Notes: generated by a model from the letters alone, not told the origin. A stretch of DNA of 58,987 nucleotides from Betaproteobacteria bacterium (GCA_025356655.1 JANXRW010000077.1:1-58987), one strand, 5' to 3'. Numbered from the stretch's first letter, positions 36,699-47,376 are shown. Translations and numbers: made by a program.

Positions 36699-38315
36699 AT
36701 GATCAGCACCTCCGGCATCACCATTCAGTTTGGCGCTAAGCCATTGTTCGAGAACGTGTCGGTCAAGTTCGGCGGTGGCAATCGCTACGGCCTGATCGGG
36801 GCCAACGGTTCCGGCAAGTCCACCTTCATGAAGATCCTTGGCGGCGAGTTGGAGGCCTCCGCGGGTAACGTGGTGGTGGAGCCCAACATCCGCCTCGGCC
36901 GGCTGCGCCAGGACCAGTTCGCCTACGAGGAAATGCGGGTGCTCGACGTGGTGCTCATGGGGCACGCGGAGATGTGGAGCGCGATGCGCCGGCGCGACGA
37001 GATCTACGCCAATCCCGAGTCCACCGAAGACGACTACATGCAGGCGGCCGAACTCGAGGCGCAGTTCGCCGAACTCGGTGGCTACGAGGCCGAGGCCCGG
37101 GCGGGGGCACTGCTCATGGGGGTAGGGATACCCACCGACCAGCACAACGGACCCATGAGTGCCGTTGCGCCTGGTTGGAAGCTGCGCGTTCTGTTGGTAC
37201 AGGTGCTCTTCGCCAACCCGGACGTCCTGCTGCTCGATGAGCCCACCAACAACCTGGACATCAATTCCATCCGCTGGTTGGAGGATGTGTTGAACGAGCG
37301 GCAGAGCACCATGGTGATCATCTCCCATGACCGCCACTTCCTCAACAGCATATGTACGCACATGGCGGATCTGGACTACGGCGCGATTCGCATCTACCCA
37401 GGGACCTACGACGATTACATGGAGGCGGCCACGATGGCGCGCGAGCGGCAGATGGCCGCAAATGCCCGCGCCAAGGATCGCATCTCCGACCTCGAGGACT
37501 TCGTGCGGCGCTTTCGAGCCCACAAGGCCAAGGCCCGCCAAGCTACTTCGCGCATGAAACAGATCGAGAAGCTCAAGGTGGAAGACGTCAAGCCCTCCAG
37601 CCGGCAATACCCCTATATCCGCTTCGAGGTCGAGGACCGCGAGCGCCTGCACCGCTTCGCGGTGGAGGCGGTGAGCCTCACCCAGGGCTACGACAAGCCC
37701 CTGTTCAAGGACCTGAACCTCATGGTCGAGGCGGGCGAGAAAGTGGCCATTGTCGGTCCCAATGGCATCGGCAAGACCACACTGCTGCGCTGCCTGCTCA
37801 CCGAACTCGCGCCCGATCGCGGCCATGTGAAATGGGCTGAAAAGGCCCGTGTGGGCTACTGCGCCCAGGACCACGCGGCGGATTTCGCCGAGGATCAGTC
37901 GCTCACCGACTGGACGCGTCAGTGGCGGCGCGAGGAGGACGACGAGCAGATCATGCGGGCGACCCTGGGTCGCCTGCTGTTCTCTGGCGACGAGACCAAG
38001 AAGTCGGTGAAGGTCATCTCCGGCGGCGAGGAGCAGCGTATGATCTTCGGTAAGCTGATCCTGCAGAAATATAACGTTCTGTTGCTCGATGAGCCGACTA
38101 ACCACTTGGACATGGAGTCCATCGAGTCCCTGAACATCGCGCTCGAAAAGTTTACCGGGACGCTAATTTTTGTGTCGCACGACCGCGAGTTCGTCTCCTC
38201 CGTGGCCAACCGCATCATCGAGCTCAAGCCCGGGCGGCCCGGCGAGCCCGCTTCCCTGATGGACTACTCGGGCAGTTACGACGAGTACCTGACCAGCATG
38301 GGCGTGCAGGCCTGA
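36699..38315 (+). CDS. ABC-F ATPase, YbiT type
   Basis: A 538-residue protein with two ATP-binding cassettes and no membrane segment, acting on ribosomes. First P-loop is [14 protein letters not shown] and second [14 protein letters not shown]. Signature 1 is [18 protein letters not shown], the PGWKLRVLL form seen in YbiT, and signature 2 is [14 protein letters not shown]. Both Walker B boxes read LLLDEPTN(N/H)LD. The linker ([20 protein letters not shown]) is short. ATG 36699 is the natural start since the frame further up has no homology. The window has a second ABC-F gene (EttA) at 45551. Confidence 0.92.
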   Translation: MISTSGITIQFGAKPLFENVSVKFGGGNRYGLIGANGSGKSTFMKILGGELEASAGNVVVEPNIRLGRLRQDQFAYEEMRVLDVVLMGHAEMWSAMRRRDEIYANPESTEDDYMQAAELEAQFAELGGYEAEARAGALLMGVGIPTDQHNGPMSAVAPGWKLRVLLVQVLFANPDVLLLDEPTNNLDINSIRWLEDVLNERQSTMVIISHDRHFLNSICTHMADLDYGAIRIYPGTYDDYMEAATMARERQMAANARAKDRISDLEDFVRRFRAHKAKARQATSRMKQIEKLKVEDVKPSSRQYPYIRFEVEDRERLHRFAVEAVSLTQGYDKPLFKDLNLMVEAGEKVAIVGPNGIGKTTLLRCLLTELAPDRGHVKWAEKARVGYCAQDHAADFAEDQSLTDWTRQWRREEDDEQIMRATLGRLLFSGDETKKSVKVISGGEEQRMIFGKLILQKYNVLLLDEPTNHLDMESIESLNIALEKFTGTLIFVSHDREFVSSVANRIIELKPGRPGEPASLMDYSGSYDEYLTSMGVQA

Positions 38316-38343
38316 GTTCGCGCTGAGCCTAGGGGACGGTCCG

Positions 38344-38817
38344 ATGCGGATCCTAGTGGACGCGGACGCCTGTCCCAACGTCATCAAGGACATCCTTTTC
38401 CGGGCGGCAAAGCGCAGCGGCGTAGAGACGGTCCTGGTGGCGAACCGCCCCCTTAAAATTCCCGCGAGCGCTTTCGTGCGTCTGCTCATAGTGCCCGCTG
38501 GATTCGATGTGGCGGACGGGCGCATCGTCGAACTGGCCGAAGCTGGTGATCTGGTAATAACGGCGGATATCCCCCTGGCGAAGCTCGTCGTGGACCAGGG
38601 TGCGCTGGCGCTCAATCCCCGCGGGGAACTCTACACTCCGGCTAACGTTGACGAGCACCTGGCACGGCGCAACTTTTTGGAGGAACTGCGCTCGGCCGGT
38701 ACCGCCACCGGTGGGCCGCCGCCCATTAGGGCGGCGGATCGACAGGCCTTCGCGGGGGAACTCGACCGCCTGCTCTCAAGAAAAACGCCGGTACCCCCAG
38801 AGGGAACCGGCGCTTGA
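38344..38817 (+). CDS. yaiI: YaiI/YqxD (DUF188) family protein
   Basis: A 157-residue PIN-like protein. It opens [20 protein letters not shown], then [20 protein letters not shown] and the C-terminal [20 protein letters not shown], all diagnostic of the family. The acidic residues D7, D9 and the TADIPLA aspartate form the predicted metal-binding nuclease-like centre, though no activity is established. Length is normal. It follows the YbiT-type gene by 28 bases and may share its transcript. A terminator for the opposing helicase gene overlaps its 3' end. Confidence 0.93.
   Translation: MRILVDADACPNVIKDILFRAAKRSGVETVLVANRPLKIPASAFVRLLIVPAGFDVADGRIVELAEAGDLVITADIPLAKLVVDQGALALNPRGELYTPANVDEHLARRNFLEELRSAGTATGGPPPIRAADRQAFAGELDRLLSRKTPVPPEGTGA
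38781..38812 (-). terminator. rho-independent terminator of the DEAD-box helicase gene
   Basis: On the minus strand a CGCCGGT / ACCGGCG stem with inner CCC/GGG pairing is followed directly by TTTTTC. A second GGGGGG-ATA-CCCCCC hairpin (38821-38835) lies just before it. It sits inside the 3' end of yaiI. Confidence 0.75.
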
Positions 38818-38855
38818 AGCGGGGGGATACCCCCCGGGAGAGCGAAGGGCGGGAC

Positions 38856-40085
38856 TTAGGCGCGCCAGCCGCTACGCGTGCCGCCGTTGCCGCTGGAGCG
38901 TCGGGGGGCCGGCGCGCTGCTACGGGGGCGCGAAGGCATGCTTGAGCGCGCCTTGGGTTCAAGCCCGACAATGGTGCCCACGCGGATCGTCTGCGCGGTA
39001 TAGCGCTCGATGTCGCGCACCAAGCGTTTTTCCTGGTGGGCGGCGAAGCTGATGGCCACGCCCTCGCGTCCGGCACGGCCGGTACGACCGATACGGTGCA
39101 CATAGTCCTCGGCCTTGCGCGGCAGGTCGAAGTTGATCACGTGGGTGATGCCCGGTACGTCGAGTCCACGGGCAGCAACGTCGGTGGCCACCAGCACGCG
39201 CACGCGGCCGGTACGCAACTGCTGCAGCGTCCAGTTGCGCTCGCGCTGGTTCATGTCACCGTGCAGTGCTTCCACGGCATGGCCCTGCTGGCGCAACTCA
39301 CCGGAGATCTCATCGGCGCTACGCTTGGTCGCCGTAAAGACGACCGCCTGACTGAGGGAAACATCGCGCAGCACCGAGTCCAGCAGCTTGGCCTTGTGCG
39401 AGCGGTCATCAGCGAAGAGGAGGCTCTGCTCGATGCGGACTTCCATGCCGGGCGCCGCCTCGACTTCAATGCGCAGGGGGTCACGCGTCACGCGCATGGC
39501 CAGTCGGCCCACCACGCCTTCGAGCGTCGCGGAGAAGAGCAAGGTCTGGCGTGCGTCCGGGGCCTTGGCCAGGATGGCGTCCAGGTCGTCCGTGAAGCCC
39601 ATGTCCAGCATACGGTCCGCTTCGTCGAGCACCAGGGTTTGCAGGCCACTCAGGTCGACACGGCCGCGTTGCAGGTGGTCGAGCAGCCGCCCGGGGGTGG
39701 CCACTATTAGGTCTACGCGGCGCTCGAGTTGGCGCAACTGCGGGCCGAAGGGTGCACCGCCCGCCAGGATGATGCTACGCAGTCCGGGCAGGAACTGACC
39801 GTAGGTCTCGGCGCTGCGAAGGATCTGCTGCGCCAGTTCACGGGTGGGGGTGAGGACCAGCACGCGGGTCTGCTTGCCGATGCCGGGTTTTTCGGCTAGG
39901 CGGTGCAGGCAGGGTAGGAGGAAGGCGGCGGTCTTGCCGCTCCCGGTTTGCGAGGATACCAGCAGGTCGCGGCCGGACAGGGCGGCGGGGATCGCCTGCT
40001 GCTGTACGGCGGTGGGCTGAAGGTAGCCGGCAGCGGTCGCTGCCTTGACGAGCAAAGGATTCAGATCGAGTTCGGCGAAAGCCAT
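38856..40085 (-). CDS. DEAD-box RNA helicase (RhlE-like)
   Basis: A 409-residue helicase with all superfamily-2 motifs: Q motif (QPTAVQQQAIP), SQTGSGKTAAFLLP (I), PTRELAQQ (Ia), ATPGRLLDHL (Ib), VLDEADRMLDMGF (II), FSATLEG (III), then ALHGDMNQRERN, VATDVAARGLDVPG and HRIGRTGRAGREG. The tail is short, basic and Ser/Arg-rich, as in RhlE-type proteins that help ribosome assembly and RNA turnover. ATG 40085 matches the family start (MAFAELDLNPLLVKAATAAG). Upstream codons are hydrophobic noise. It has a strong terminator at 38781. Confidence 0.93.
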   Translation of the reverse strand: MAFAELDLNPLLVKAATAAGYLQPTAVQQQAIPAALSGRDLLVSSQTGSGKTAAFLLPCLHRLAEKPGIGKQTRVLVLTPTRELAQQILRSAETYGQFLPGLRSIILAGGAPFGPQLRQLERRVDLIVATPGRLLDHLQRGRVDLSGLQTLVLDEADRMLDMGFTDDLDAILAKAPDARQTLLFSATLEGVVGRLAMRVTRDPLRIEVEAAPGMEVRIEQSLLFADDRSHKAKLLDSVLRDVSLSQAVVFTATKRSADEISGELRQQGHAVEALHGDMNQRERNWTLQQLRTGRVRVLVATDVAARGLDVPGITHVINFDLPRKAEDYVHRIGRTGRAGREGVAISFAAHQEKRLVRDIERYTAQTIRVGTIVGLEPKARSSMPSRPRSSAPAPRRSSGNGGTRSGWRA

Positions 40086-40494
40086 GGAGTTCCTTCCGGA
40101 TAATAGAAGCCCGTCCGCGAAGCCGCAGATGTAGAGGGCAAAAACCGAGCGTGACGAGGCAGGGGCGTCGGTAAGTTGGCACTGATCGCAACGATCATCG
40201 GCGCCAACCCAGTGCCGCCGGTGGCCGCGCTTGGCGGGACCCGGGAGGTGGTCAGGTTCGATGAAGCCAAGCTGTCCAACAACTACGAACATCCGTGGCG
40301 GCTATCGCCAGGAAGGGACGGGCATGGTGCACTGCAAGATCAACCCACACAGTCTACACGGATTCCGACGGTTTGCGCAGCGTAAAAAGGGACTTGCCCA
40401 TTGCACCCGCCCCTGGTCTCCATTAAGTTACGCTCAGCTGATGGCCGCGCCCGAACGGGTGCAGGCGCGCGGAGATAATTCCTGGAGGGTAAAA
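40086..40494. other. intergenic stretch between helicase and cytochrome genes
   Basis: About 410 bases with divergent promoters expected. No structured leader or recognisable gene was found. Several long open frames cross it on both strands but have no protein-like features. Confidence 0.4.
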
Positions 40495-41913
40495 ATGGGC
40501 CTGACCAAGGTCTTGCAGAGGGCCCTGTTGGGGGCGGTGTGTATTGGCGGGGCAGCGCTGGCGGCGCCTGCAACCCTAGAACCAGAGGCCCTTTCAGCGG
40601 GGGAGTTCACCATCGACCGTGCTGACGCTGACGCCTATCGCGAGCCCGCCCCAGTGCTGAGCTACCGGCAGCGGGAGGTTTTTCTGCGTGGGCGCCAGCA
40701 CTTCAATCAGAAGTGGGTACAGGCCCCCTCGCTGGCCGGGGACTGGGGCCTCGGGCCTACGTTCGTCGCCGACCGCTGCTCGGCGTGCCACGTCAATGGT
40801 GGGCGCGGCTACCTGCCGGCTTCCGCCGAGGAACAGATCAGCGCACTTCTGGTCCGCGTGAGTCTGCCTGGCGAGGACGAGCACGGCCGGCCGCGCCCGC
40901 ACCCGAACTATGGCGACCAGTTGCAGAACCAAGGCCTCATGGGCCAGGGGCGCGATGCGACCTTTCTGGGGGAGCGCGTGTTCCCGGAGGCCGAGCTCTA
41001 CCTAGACTGGGAGGAGAGCAGCGCCACGCTCGCCGATGGTACCCTGGTCCCCCTGCACCGGCCCCGGTTACGCATTGCGAAGCTGTACTTTGGGCCGCTG
41101 GGCCCCGAGATTCTGACTTCGTTGCGGCTGACCCAGCCACTCGTTGGGCCCGGGCTCCTGGAGGCGGTCCCCGAGGCGACGCTGCTTGCCATCGCGCAGC
41201 AGCAGCGTGCCCTGGGATTCAACGGGCGTGCGAACTATGTATGGGATGACATCGGGCAGCGCCGGGCCCTAGGCCGTTTCGGCTGGAAAGCCAACCAGCC
41301 CACGCTCAAGCAGCAGATCGCCGCCGCGTTCCTGGGAGATGTGGGCGTGACGACCTCGCTCTACCGAGTGCAGGAGTGTCCGGGCGTTCAGGAGGCTTGC
41401 CGAGCTCAGCCGCCGGGCAACGACCCGGAGCTGATCGACCTCAATTGGGAAGAATTGGAGTTCTGGACGCAGGCGCTGGCGGTGCCCGCGCGGCGCAACT
41501 GGAAGGATCCGGTCGTGCGTCGCGGTGGGGAGCTGTTCGCGCAGGCCCGTTGCGACGTATGTCACGTACCGGAGATGCGCACGGGGCCGAGCCAGCCTCG
41601 GTTTGCGCAAATGGCCGATCAGACCTTCCACGCCTACACGGACCTGCTGTTGCACGACATGGGCGAAGCCCTCGCGGATGGGCGCCCGGATTTCCTCGCT
41701 AGCGGGCGCGACTGGCGAACGCAGCCGCTCTGGGGCTTGGGCCTGTCTGCCGTCGTTGCCGGGAGCAGTGTGCTCTTGCATGATGGACGTGCGCGCGACG
41801 TGACCGAAGCCATCCTTTGGCACGGCGGCGAGGCCGAGGTGTCCCGGGAGTACTTTCGTCGGCTGCCCAAGGCGGACCGTGAAGCGCTCAGCCGCTTCGT
41901 GGAGTCCCTGTGA
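40495..41913 (+). CDS. di-heme c-type cytochrome, di-heme oxidoreductase family
   Basis: A 472-residue periplasmic protein with signal peptide (LLGAVCIGGAALAAPA). Two CxxCH heme sites are present, CSACHVNGGRG and CDVCHVPEM. The sequence has the DUF1111/DHOR layout: FLRGRQHFNQKWVQAPSLAG, SLPGEDEHGRPRPHPNYGDQ, HPRP-like segment after LDWEESSATLADGTLV, FGWKANQPTLKQQIAAAFLG and LLLHDMGEALADGRPDF near the end. The family is thought to oxidise thiols or act as peroxidase-like electron-transfer proteins. ATG 40495 has a GGAGGGT site. It is followed by a decayed DUF2147 gene. Confidence 0.9.
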   Translation: MGLTKVLQRALLGAVCIGGAALAAPATLEPEALSAGEFTIDRADADAYREPAPVLSYRQREVFLRGRQHFNQKWVQAPSLAGDWGLGPTFVADRCSACHVNGGRGYLPASAEEQISALLVRVSLPGEDEHGRPRPHPNYGDQLQNQGLMGQGRDATFLGERVFPEAELYLDWEESSATLADGTLVPLHRPRLRIAKLYFGPLGPEILTSLRLTQPLVGPGLLEAVPEATLLAIAQQQRALGFNGRANYVWDDIGQRRALGRFGWKANQPTLKQQIAAAFLGDVGVTTSLYRVQECPGVQEACRAQPPGNDPELIDLNWEELEFWTQALAVPARRNWKDPVVRRGGELFAQARCDVCHVPEMRTGPSQPRFAQMADQTFHAYTDLLLHDMGEALADGRPDFLASGRDWRTQPLWGLGLSAVVAGSSVLLHDGRARDVTEAILWHGGEAEVSREYFRRLPKADREALSRFVESL

Positions 41914-42361
41914 GCGCCTGCGTGCGCGAGGCGGTGCTCCCGCTCGGGCTGACGCTGCCGGCCGCGGCGCAGGACCTCGCGGGCCCGGTGAGCGAACGGC
42001 AGACCATCAGCGAGCAAGGACGGTAAGCCCCGCGGGGTGGGCCGCATCCACAAGAAGGACGGCGAGTATTGGCGGGTGATCCTGCGCAGCCTGCGCCCTG
42101 GGGGAGGCGTCCCCGGCCGCCCTGCGTGAAGTGTCGCTGCGAGCACAAGGACGAGCGACTGGAGCGCATGGCGTGCCTGCGCGGGCGACGCTGGCAGGGT
42201 GACGAGTACACCGGGGGCGAGATCTTCGATCCGGATAACGGATGGGTCCACCGCTCACGCATGCATCTGGCCGACGGTAGCCGACAAGCGGGTGGTGCGG
42301 GGCTAGCTGCGTAACTCGCTCTTCGGGCGTTCGCAGACCCGGCGGCGGATGCCTTGAAGGC
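41914..42361 (+). pseudogene. decayed DUF2147 gene
   Basis: Pieces of a DUF2147 protein appear in successive frames. A signal-like LPLGLTLPAAAQDLAGP is followed by GRIHKKDGEYWRVILRSL. CVKCRCEHKDERLERMACL comes next, then YTGGEIFDPDNGWVHRSRMH and LADGSR. At the end DKRVVRG, stop, LRNSLFGRSQTRRR lies in another frame. This is the order of the intact family (export signal, C..C motif, GGEILDPENGK, LFGRSQTW). At least two stops and two frame changes separate the pieces. The CxxC motif remains. The gene is dead unless the sequence has errors. Confidence 0.75.
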
Positions 42362-42377
42362 CCGCCTGAACTGACCG

Positions 42378-42403
42378 GGGCGCCTGCCTCAGCGCAGGCG
42401 CCC
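42378..42403. terminator. bidirectional-type hairpin
   Basis: Perfect 10-bp stem GGGCGCCTGC / GCAGGCGCCC with a six-base loop, between the dead DUF2147 gene and the 3' end of the convergent amidohydrolase gene. No T-run follows on either side. Confidence 0.55.
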
Positions 42404-42455
42404 GGACGGTGCGTTGCCAGCAGCGCAGCCCTCGCGGGCCCGCTGCCGAGGACGC

Positions 42456-43994
42456 TTAGGCCGCCGTGTTCTTCTTGGCCACGTAGCCGTAGTACGTGTT
42501 GCTGCGATCGCCACCGAGCGCGTTGTACTCTTCACGGATTGCCGCCAGCTTGTCGGAGGTGAACGCCGGACCTTGCGCCAGTTTCAGGTCCAAGCCATAG
42601 AGCGCCGTGGAGTTCAGACCGAAGATCTTCTGTTTGACCTCGCTGTTCGGACCGCCCAGCTTGATCTTCCAGCCCTGCTTTTTCATGATGTCCTCGGGGA
42701 TCTCCAACCGGCGCAGGGCTTCGATCTGCCACTGCGGCGAGCCGTACCAAACCGCGTCCGTGCCCCAGACCACGCGCTCCGGCCCCATCACGTTCACCAG
42801 TTGGCCCAAGAAGGCTGCGCAGAAGCGCGGGTTGGTGACCGCGGTGCTGGCGAAGGTGGAGCCGATGTCAGCATACACGTTGCTCACCCCGAATTTCTCC
42901 GGAATCCGCGCAAGGTCCGTGGCCCATTGGATGTAGCCCGTGCGGTCGAACTCGGCCATCTCGCGCTCCGGCGTGTCGGCTAGCCAGGGGCGCATGGCAG
43001 CATGGTAGATGACGAAGTTCATGCCAGGCCAGTCCTTCGCGGCTTTGCCCACATCGTCCACCGTCGCGTGCAGCCAAGTACCGGCGAAGGCTTTTTCGTA
43101 GTCACGGGGCATCAGGCCCTTGTGGATGCAGATGGTGTTGATGCCCGACTTGATGGCCTTCTCGTAGAAGGGGTACATCAGCTTCTCGTCGTCCAGACGC
43201 CAGGCGAATTTGGAGGGTCCGAAGGGGTCGCCGATGGTGTAGGACTTCCAGCTGCAGGGGTGTAGTTCGGCAATGCCGCGGTCCACCTCGTCCATCCAAT
43301 TCGGGTATTTAGGCGTAATGATCGTGTGGCCCAGCATACGGGTGCCACCGGCCATCTTGTTCACGGCGCGGCAGGCGTTCTGGATGGCATCGTTGGAGAG
43401 CAGCCACCAGGAGGGGTCGTCGAAGGGGGCGCCCGAGAGCAGCGAGACCTTGGTGTCGCTGTCGAGGAAGACTTCCTTCAGGTAGTTGTCCATCTTGAAG
43501 CGCGCGAGCGTCATGGGCGCGTCGTTGATGTTCGGGTTCACTTTGGCGCCAACGGCCCACTTTGGCAGGCCCAGCAGGCCTTCCTGCTTGAAGTCGTCGC
43601 GGATGAAGTGGGTCTGGTCGTCAAAGATGAACTGGCCGGCAAGTTGCTTGCGGCGGTATTCCGACATTTCCATGTCGGCCGCTTCGGCCTCGCTCACGTC
43701 CCAGATGGGGCCGAAGACCTTGTTCATCGCCAGGAAGGCCGTTGCCATGCCCGCCGAGGTCTGCAGGAAGCGGCGGCGGTCCATGCCGTGACGCCCGGCC
43801 GCCTGCTCGCCCATCTCCTTGATCAGTCCTTCCACCCGGGCCTGCTGTTCGGTCTGGGGCAAGGGGTTGTACTCGCCGTTGGAGACCACTTGGGTGGGGA
43901 TGGGGGACTTGAAAGCGGAGATTTCTGCCGGGTCGCACCGGGCGTACTCTTCCTCGCTCATGTGTACGCCAATCTGTCTTTGCATCTCACTCAT
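42456..43994 (-). CDS. Tat-type amidohydrolase-family protein
   Basis: A 512-residue TIM-barrel hydrolase of the amidohydrolase_2 type. Visible active-site elements are IFDDQTHFI (QxH in place of the usual HxH), HKGLMPRDY, NFVIYHAAMRPW and VWGTDAVWYGSPQWQIEALR with the metal-binding Asp. A twin-arginine motif (MDRRRFLQTSAGMATAFLAM) is located at about residue 72, after a 70-residue hydrophilic N-terminal extension, an unusual place for a leader. ATG 43994 is supported by GAGGAGGAA. Reaction unknown; decarboxylase or hydrolase. Confidence 0.85.
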   Translation of the reverse strand: MSEMQRQIGVHMSEEEYARCDPAEISAFKSPIPTQVVSNGEYNPLPQTEQQARVEGLIKEMGEQAAGRHGMDRRRFLQTSAGMATAFLAMNKVFGPIWDVSEAEAADMEMSEYRRKQLAGQFIFDDQTHFIRDDFKQEGLLGLPKWAVGAKVNPNINDAPMTLARFKMDNYLKEVFLDSDTKVSLLSGAPFDDPSWWLLSNDAIQNACRAVNKMAGGTRMLGHTIITPKYPNWMDEVDRGIAELHPCSWKSYTIGDPFGPSKFAWRLDDEKLMYPFYEKAIKSGINTICIHKGLMPRDYEKAFAGTWLHATVDDVGKAAKDWPGMNFVIYHAAMRPWLADTPEREMAEFDRTGYIQWATDLARIPEKFGVSNVYADIGSTFASTAVTNPRFCAAFLGQLVNVMGPERVVWGTDAVWYGSPQWQIEALRRLEIPEDIMKKQGWKIKLGGPNSEVKQKIFGLNSTALYGLDLKLAQGPAFTSDKLAAIREEYNALGGDRSNTYYGYVAKKNTAA

Positions 43995-45550
43995 GCTGCG
44001 TTCCTCCTCACGGGTTTTTTTCGATTCTTTTAAATGCACGACCTTCCACTGCGCCGCGCGGACCCGGGGGGGGCGGCGGTAGACGGCTGCCGCAGGCGGG
44101 GCGACCGCCTGCCGTTGCAATCTCTTTGTCGATGAATTGGTTCCCGCGATCGAGCGGTGGACAGCGCTCGGGCGTGGGCTCCAGGCGGTTCCAAGCGTTC
44201 ATGCGGGTGCCGCTACCGGCCACCGGAGAAGTCCGGCGCGGCAAGGAGATGGGCGGCAGTATTGCTGCACCGGGCATTGGGCGTCCTGATCGCTAGCGAC
44301 TTCGCGGGGAACTGCGCATGGGCGGCTAGCGCCCCGTCCGGGAGAGTTCCCCCCAAGGGGCTGCGAAGCGCCGGTGCGGCCAAGCTTCGAAACACGGACT
44401 TCCCCCCCGGTGGTAACGCACTTCGGCATTTGCCGCGCACGTTCTTCGTCGCGCGGAGTGAGGGGGCTTGGAGGCCATTAGAGCTTTCCGTGCCTCGCGT
44501 ACAATGTCTTACGCAGAAGACGCCCCGTATTCCAACCTACTCGGCACTCTAGTCCCCTCCTGGGGTGGCCGTCAACAATGTGCGCGAGCGCGCAGAAATT
44601 CTCAATTCTGGTTGCGAGAGAATCTCCAGGTGCTGATCCGTGCGGCCCAATAGGGTCAGCCCAGACCGTGCGGGGTGTTTTCCACCGGAGTTTGGCTGGT
44701 CCTGGCGGGCAAGTGCTTGCGGCGTATGGCCGCATCCGCATTGACCCGGGCATGCCGAGGGTGATCGCGCTAAGCGGGAGCGGATAGGCCACGCTTCCCG
44801 GGAGTAGGTCGTCAGGAAAGCGCTGAGTAGCGGCTCAACCGGCGTTTGGCAGGCCGACCTCCACCTCGACGCGCATGAAGTTGCACCGGGCCGAGGTTGT
44901 AGAAGCGCAGGCGGCACAGCTCGCCCTTCGCGTGGGCGGGATGGACGCAGGATGATGAAACTCCGTTCGCTGATCGCCGCGACGGGAATCCGGCCCAGCA
45001 CGTTGTGGCCATTTAGGCGCCCATGCCGGCACAAGCAGTCAAACCGCCTGCTATGGATGCTTGCCACGCGCTTAATATCACCCGTCTCAGACTGATTTGA
45101 TCTTAGACCGCCGGATAGCGCGTGGTCGCGTTGTTGAAGTAGTCGCGTCCACGCTCGGCCGAGCACTGGATCGAACTTAGCTGGCCGATGCCCAAAACGG
45201 CGCGCGAGCGGCCGATCGCGGTCAGGGACGCTGAACACCGCCACGAAGCCACGCTGACCCGGGAGCGCATGGCGTGGCGCTTGCTCTGACGCTTCCCTTA
45301 ATCCCCTCTCCCTGGAATCAATCGGCCCGACGACCCCAGGCTGGCCCGTTTGCCGGGCCATGTTGTCACAGCGAGAGTGGCTGGTCAGCGGGGTGCCTCG
45401 CACGCGAGGTCCTGCTGCGCTTAAGCTTCAGAGCCCTGGCGGGCGCGGACTGCGAGGCTTTCATTGACGTCTTGCGGCGCCAGCCCGTAACCTTGGACTC
45501 TGGCGCGCTACCATCCCAACTTCGACTTACCACTCCAGAGTGTCTAGCCA
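43995..45550. other. 1.5 kb gene-poor decayed region
   Basis: Contains repeat copy C (44594-44664) and a GC hairpin at 45342-45360 (TGGCCCG/CGGGCCA). Long open frames (for example 44549-45403 minus) do not look like proteins. It resembles the 8.6-10.5 kb region and may hold remains of the same mobile element. Confidence 0.5.
44594..44664 (+). repeat. dispersed repeat, copy C
   Basis: Carries AATTCTCAATTCTGGTTGC, AATCTCCAGGTGCTGATCCG and TAGGGTCAG, aligning with copies A (8691) and B (10401, inverted). Resemblance to B continues about 100 bases further to the right. Confidence 0.6.
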
Positions 45551-47224
45551 ATGGCCCAGTACGTCTACACCATGCAGCGCGTGGGCAAGGTCGTCCCGCC
45601 CAAGCGCGTCATCCTCAAGGACATCTCGCTGTCATTCTTTCCAGGGGCCAAGATCGGTGTTCTGGGCCTTAATGGCTCGGGCAAATCCAGCCTGTTGCGC
45701 ATCATGGCGGGCGTGGATAAGGACTACGTCGGTGAGGCAGTCCCCCAGCCGGGTCTGCGGGTGGGCTACCTGCCTCAGGAGCCCGCCCTCGATCCTACCA
45801 AGGACGTGCGCGGCAACGTGGAAGAGGGCGTGGGCCCGCTGCTTGCCCTGATCGGCCGTTTCAACGCCATCAGTGACCGCTTCGCCGAGCCCATGGAGGA
45901 CGACGAGATGACCCGCCTGCTCGAAGAGCAGGGCGAGTTGCAGAACCAGATCGACGCGGCCAAGGGCTGGGAGCTGGAGCGGCGCCTGGAGATTGCCGCC
46001 GATTCGCTGCGCCTGCCGCCCTGGGACGCAGACGTTGCGCACCTCTCCGGGGGGGAGCGCCGGCGGGTGGCCCTGTGCAGGTTGCTGCTCTCCGAACCCG
46101 ACATGCTCCTGATCGACGAACCGACCAACCACCTGGACGCACTTTCGGTGCAGTGGCTCGAGCAGTTCCTGGAGCGCTACCCCGGCACCGTTATTGCCGT
46201 GACGCACGATCGCTACTTCCTCGACAATGTGGCGGGCTGGATCCTGGAGTTGGACCGCGGCCACGGAATCCCCTGGCAGGGCAACTACTCCTCCTGGCTG
46301 GAGCAGAAGGAGGCGCGCCTGCAGACCGAGGCGCGCCAGGAGGTCGCCCGCATGAAGGCCATGCAGGCGGAACTGGCGTGGGTGCGTGCCAACCCCAAGG
46401 GGCGTCAGGCCAAGAGCAAGGCGCGCGTGGCGCGTTTCGAGGAATTGGCCTCCCAGGAGAACCAAACACGCAGTGAAACCAACGAGATCTATATTCCGCC
46501 GGGGCCTCGCCTGGGCGGTCTGGTCATCGAGGCCACGGGTCTGCGCAAGGCCTATGGCGACCGGCTGCTCTACGACGGGCTCAGTTTCACCCTGCCCCCG
46601 GGCGGCATCGTGGGCATCATCGGTCCCAACGGGGCGGGCAAGTCCACGCTGTTTCGCATCCTGGTGGGCCAGGAGCAACTAGACGCGGGCGAGTTGCGCG
46701 TGGGGGAGACGGTGCAGATCGCCTACGTGGACCAGTCGCGCGACAGCCTGGACGCGTCCAAGACCGTGTGGGAAGAAATTAGCGGTGGCCTGGACAACAT
46801 CCAAGTCGGCAGCTACCAGTGCTCGAGCCGCGCCTATTGCGCGCGCTTCAACTTCCGTGGCTCCGATCAGCAAAAGATCGTGGGCGAGCTCTCCGGCGGG
46901 GAGCGCAATCGCCTGCACCTCGCCAAGCTGCTGAAGAGCGGTGGGAACCTGCTGCTGCTCGACGAACCGACCAACGACCTGGACGTGGAAACCCTGCGCG
47001 CGCTGGAGGAGGCCTTGCTGGAGTTTCCCGGCTGTGCTGTGGTGATCTCGCACGATCGCTGGTTCCTGGATCGGATCGCCACCCACATCCTGGCCTTTGA
47101 AGGCGATAGCCAGGTAGTCTGGTTCGAAGGCAATTACGCGCAGTACCTGGAGGATCGCCGTCGGCGGCTGGGTGGCGATGCGGACAGTCCTCACCGGTTG
47201 CGCTTCAAGCCGCTCATGGGCTAA
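45551..47224 (+). CDS. ettA: energy-dependent translational throttle protein EttA
   Basis: A 557-residue ABC-F ATPase that binds the ribosomal E site and gates the first elongation steps according to ATP/ADP ratio. First cassette has [30 protein letters not shown] and [11 protein letters not shown]. The second has [29 protein letters not shown] and [11 protein letters not shown]. The EttA-specific inter-domain arm is present ([20 protein letters not shown]). N-terminus [20 protein letters not shown] is diagnostic. It follows a decayed region and stands alone. Confidence 0.97.
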   Translation: MAQYVYTMQRVGKVVPPKRVILKDISLSFFPGAKIGVLGLNGSGKSSLLRIMAGVDKDYVGEAVPQPGLRVGYLPQEPALDPTKDVRGNVEEGVGPLLALIGRFNAISDRFAEPMEDDEMTRLLEEQGELQNQIDAAKGWELERRLEIAADSLRLPPWDADVAHLSGGERRRVALCRLLLSEPDMLLIDEPTNHLDALSVQWLEQFLERYPGTVIAVTHDRYFLDNVAGWILELDRGHGIPWQGNYSSWLEQKEARLQTEARQEVARMKAMQAELAWVRANPKGRQAKSKARVARFEELASQENQTRSETNEIYIPPGPRLGGLVIEATGLRKAYGDRLLYDGLSFTLPPGGIVGIIGPNGAGKSTLFRILVGQEQLDAGELRVGETVQIAYVDQSRDSLDASKTVWEEISGGLDNIQVGSYQCSSRAYCARFNFRGSDQQKIVGELSGGERNRLHLAKLLKSGGNLLLLDEPTNDLDVETLRALEEALLEFPGCAVVISHDRWFLDRIATHILAFEGDSQVVWFEGNYAQYLEDRRRRLGGDADSPHRLRFKPLMG

Positions 47225-47376
47225 ACGGCGCTGTGACAATCCCCGCTGCGGCATGAGCCCAATGGATCATTCCATGACCCCGTAGCGTCACAAGTCCCGT
47301 AACGCGTGCTTGTTAGGATCCCTTGGTTCGGCTCGACGCCGTGTTCCAGTCTGTCCACACCATTCAAGGGGATCTC

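Noticed and set aside
36591..38105. 504-codon minus-strand frame opposite the YbiT-type gene
   Set aside because: Shadow frame of a strongly conserved ABC-F gene; repetitive Leu/His/Gly composition typical of antisense frames.
44549..45403. 284-codon minus-strand frame in the gene-poor region
   Set aside because: Arg/Ser/Pro-rich with no domain; crosses repeat copy C, so likely chance.
47225..47376. Pho box upstream of the phosphoesterase
   Set aside because: Only loosely similar 7-bp elements with wrong spacing were found.
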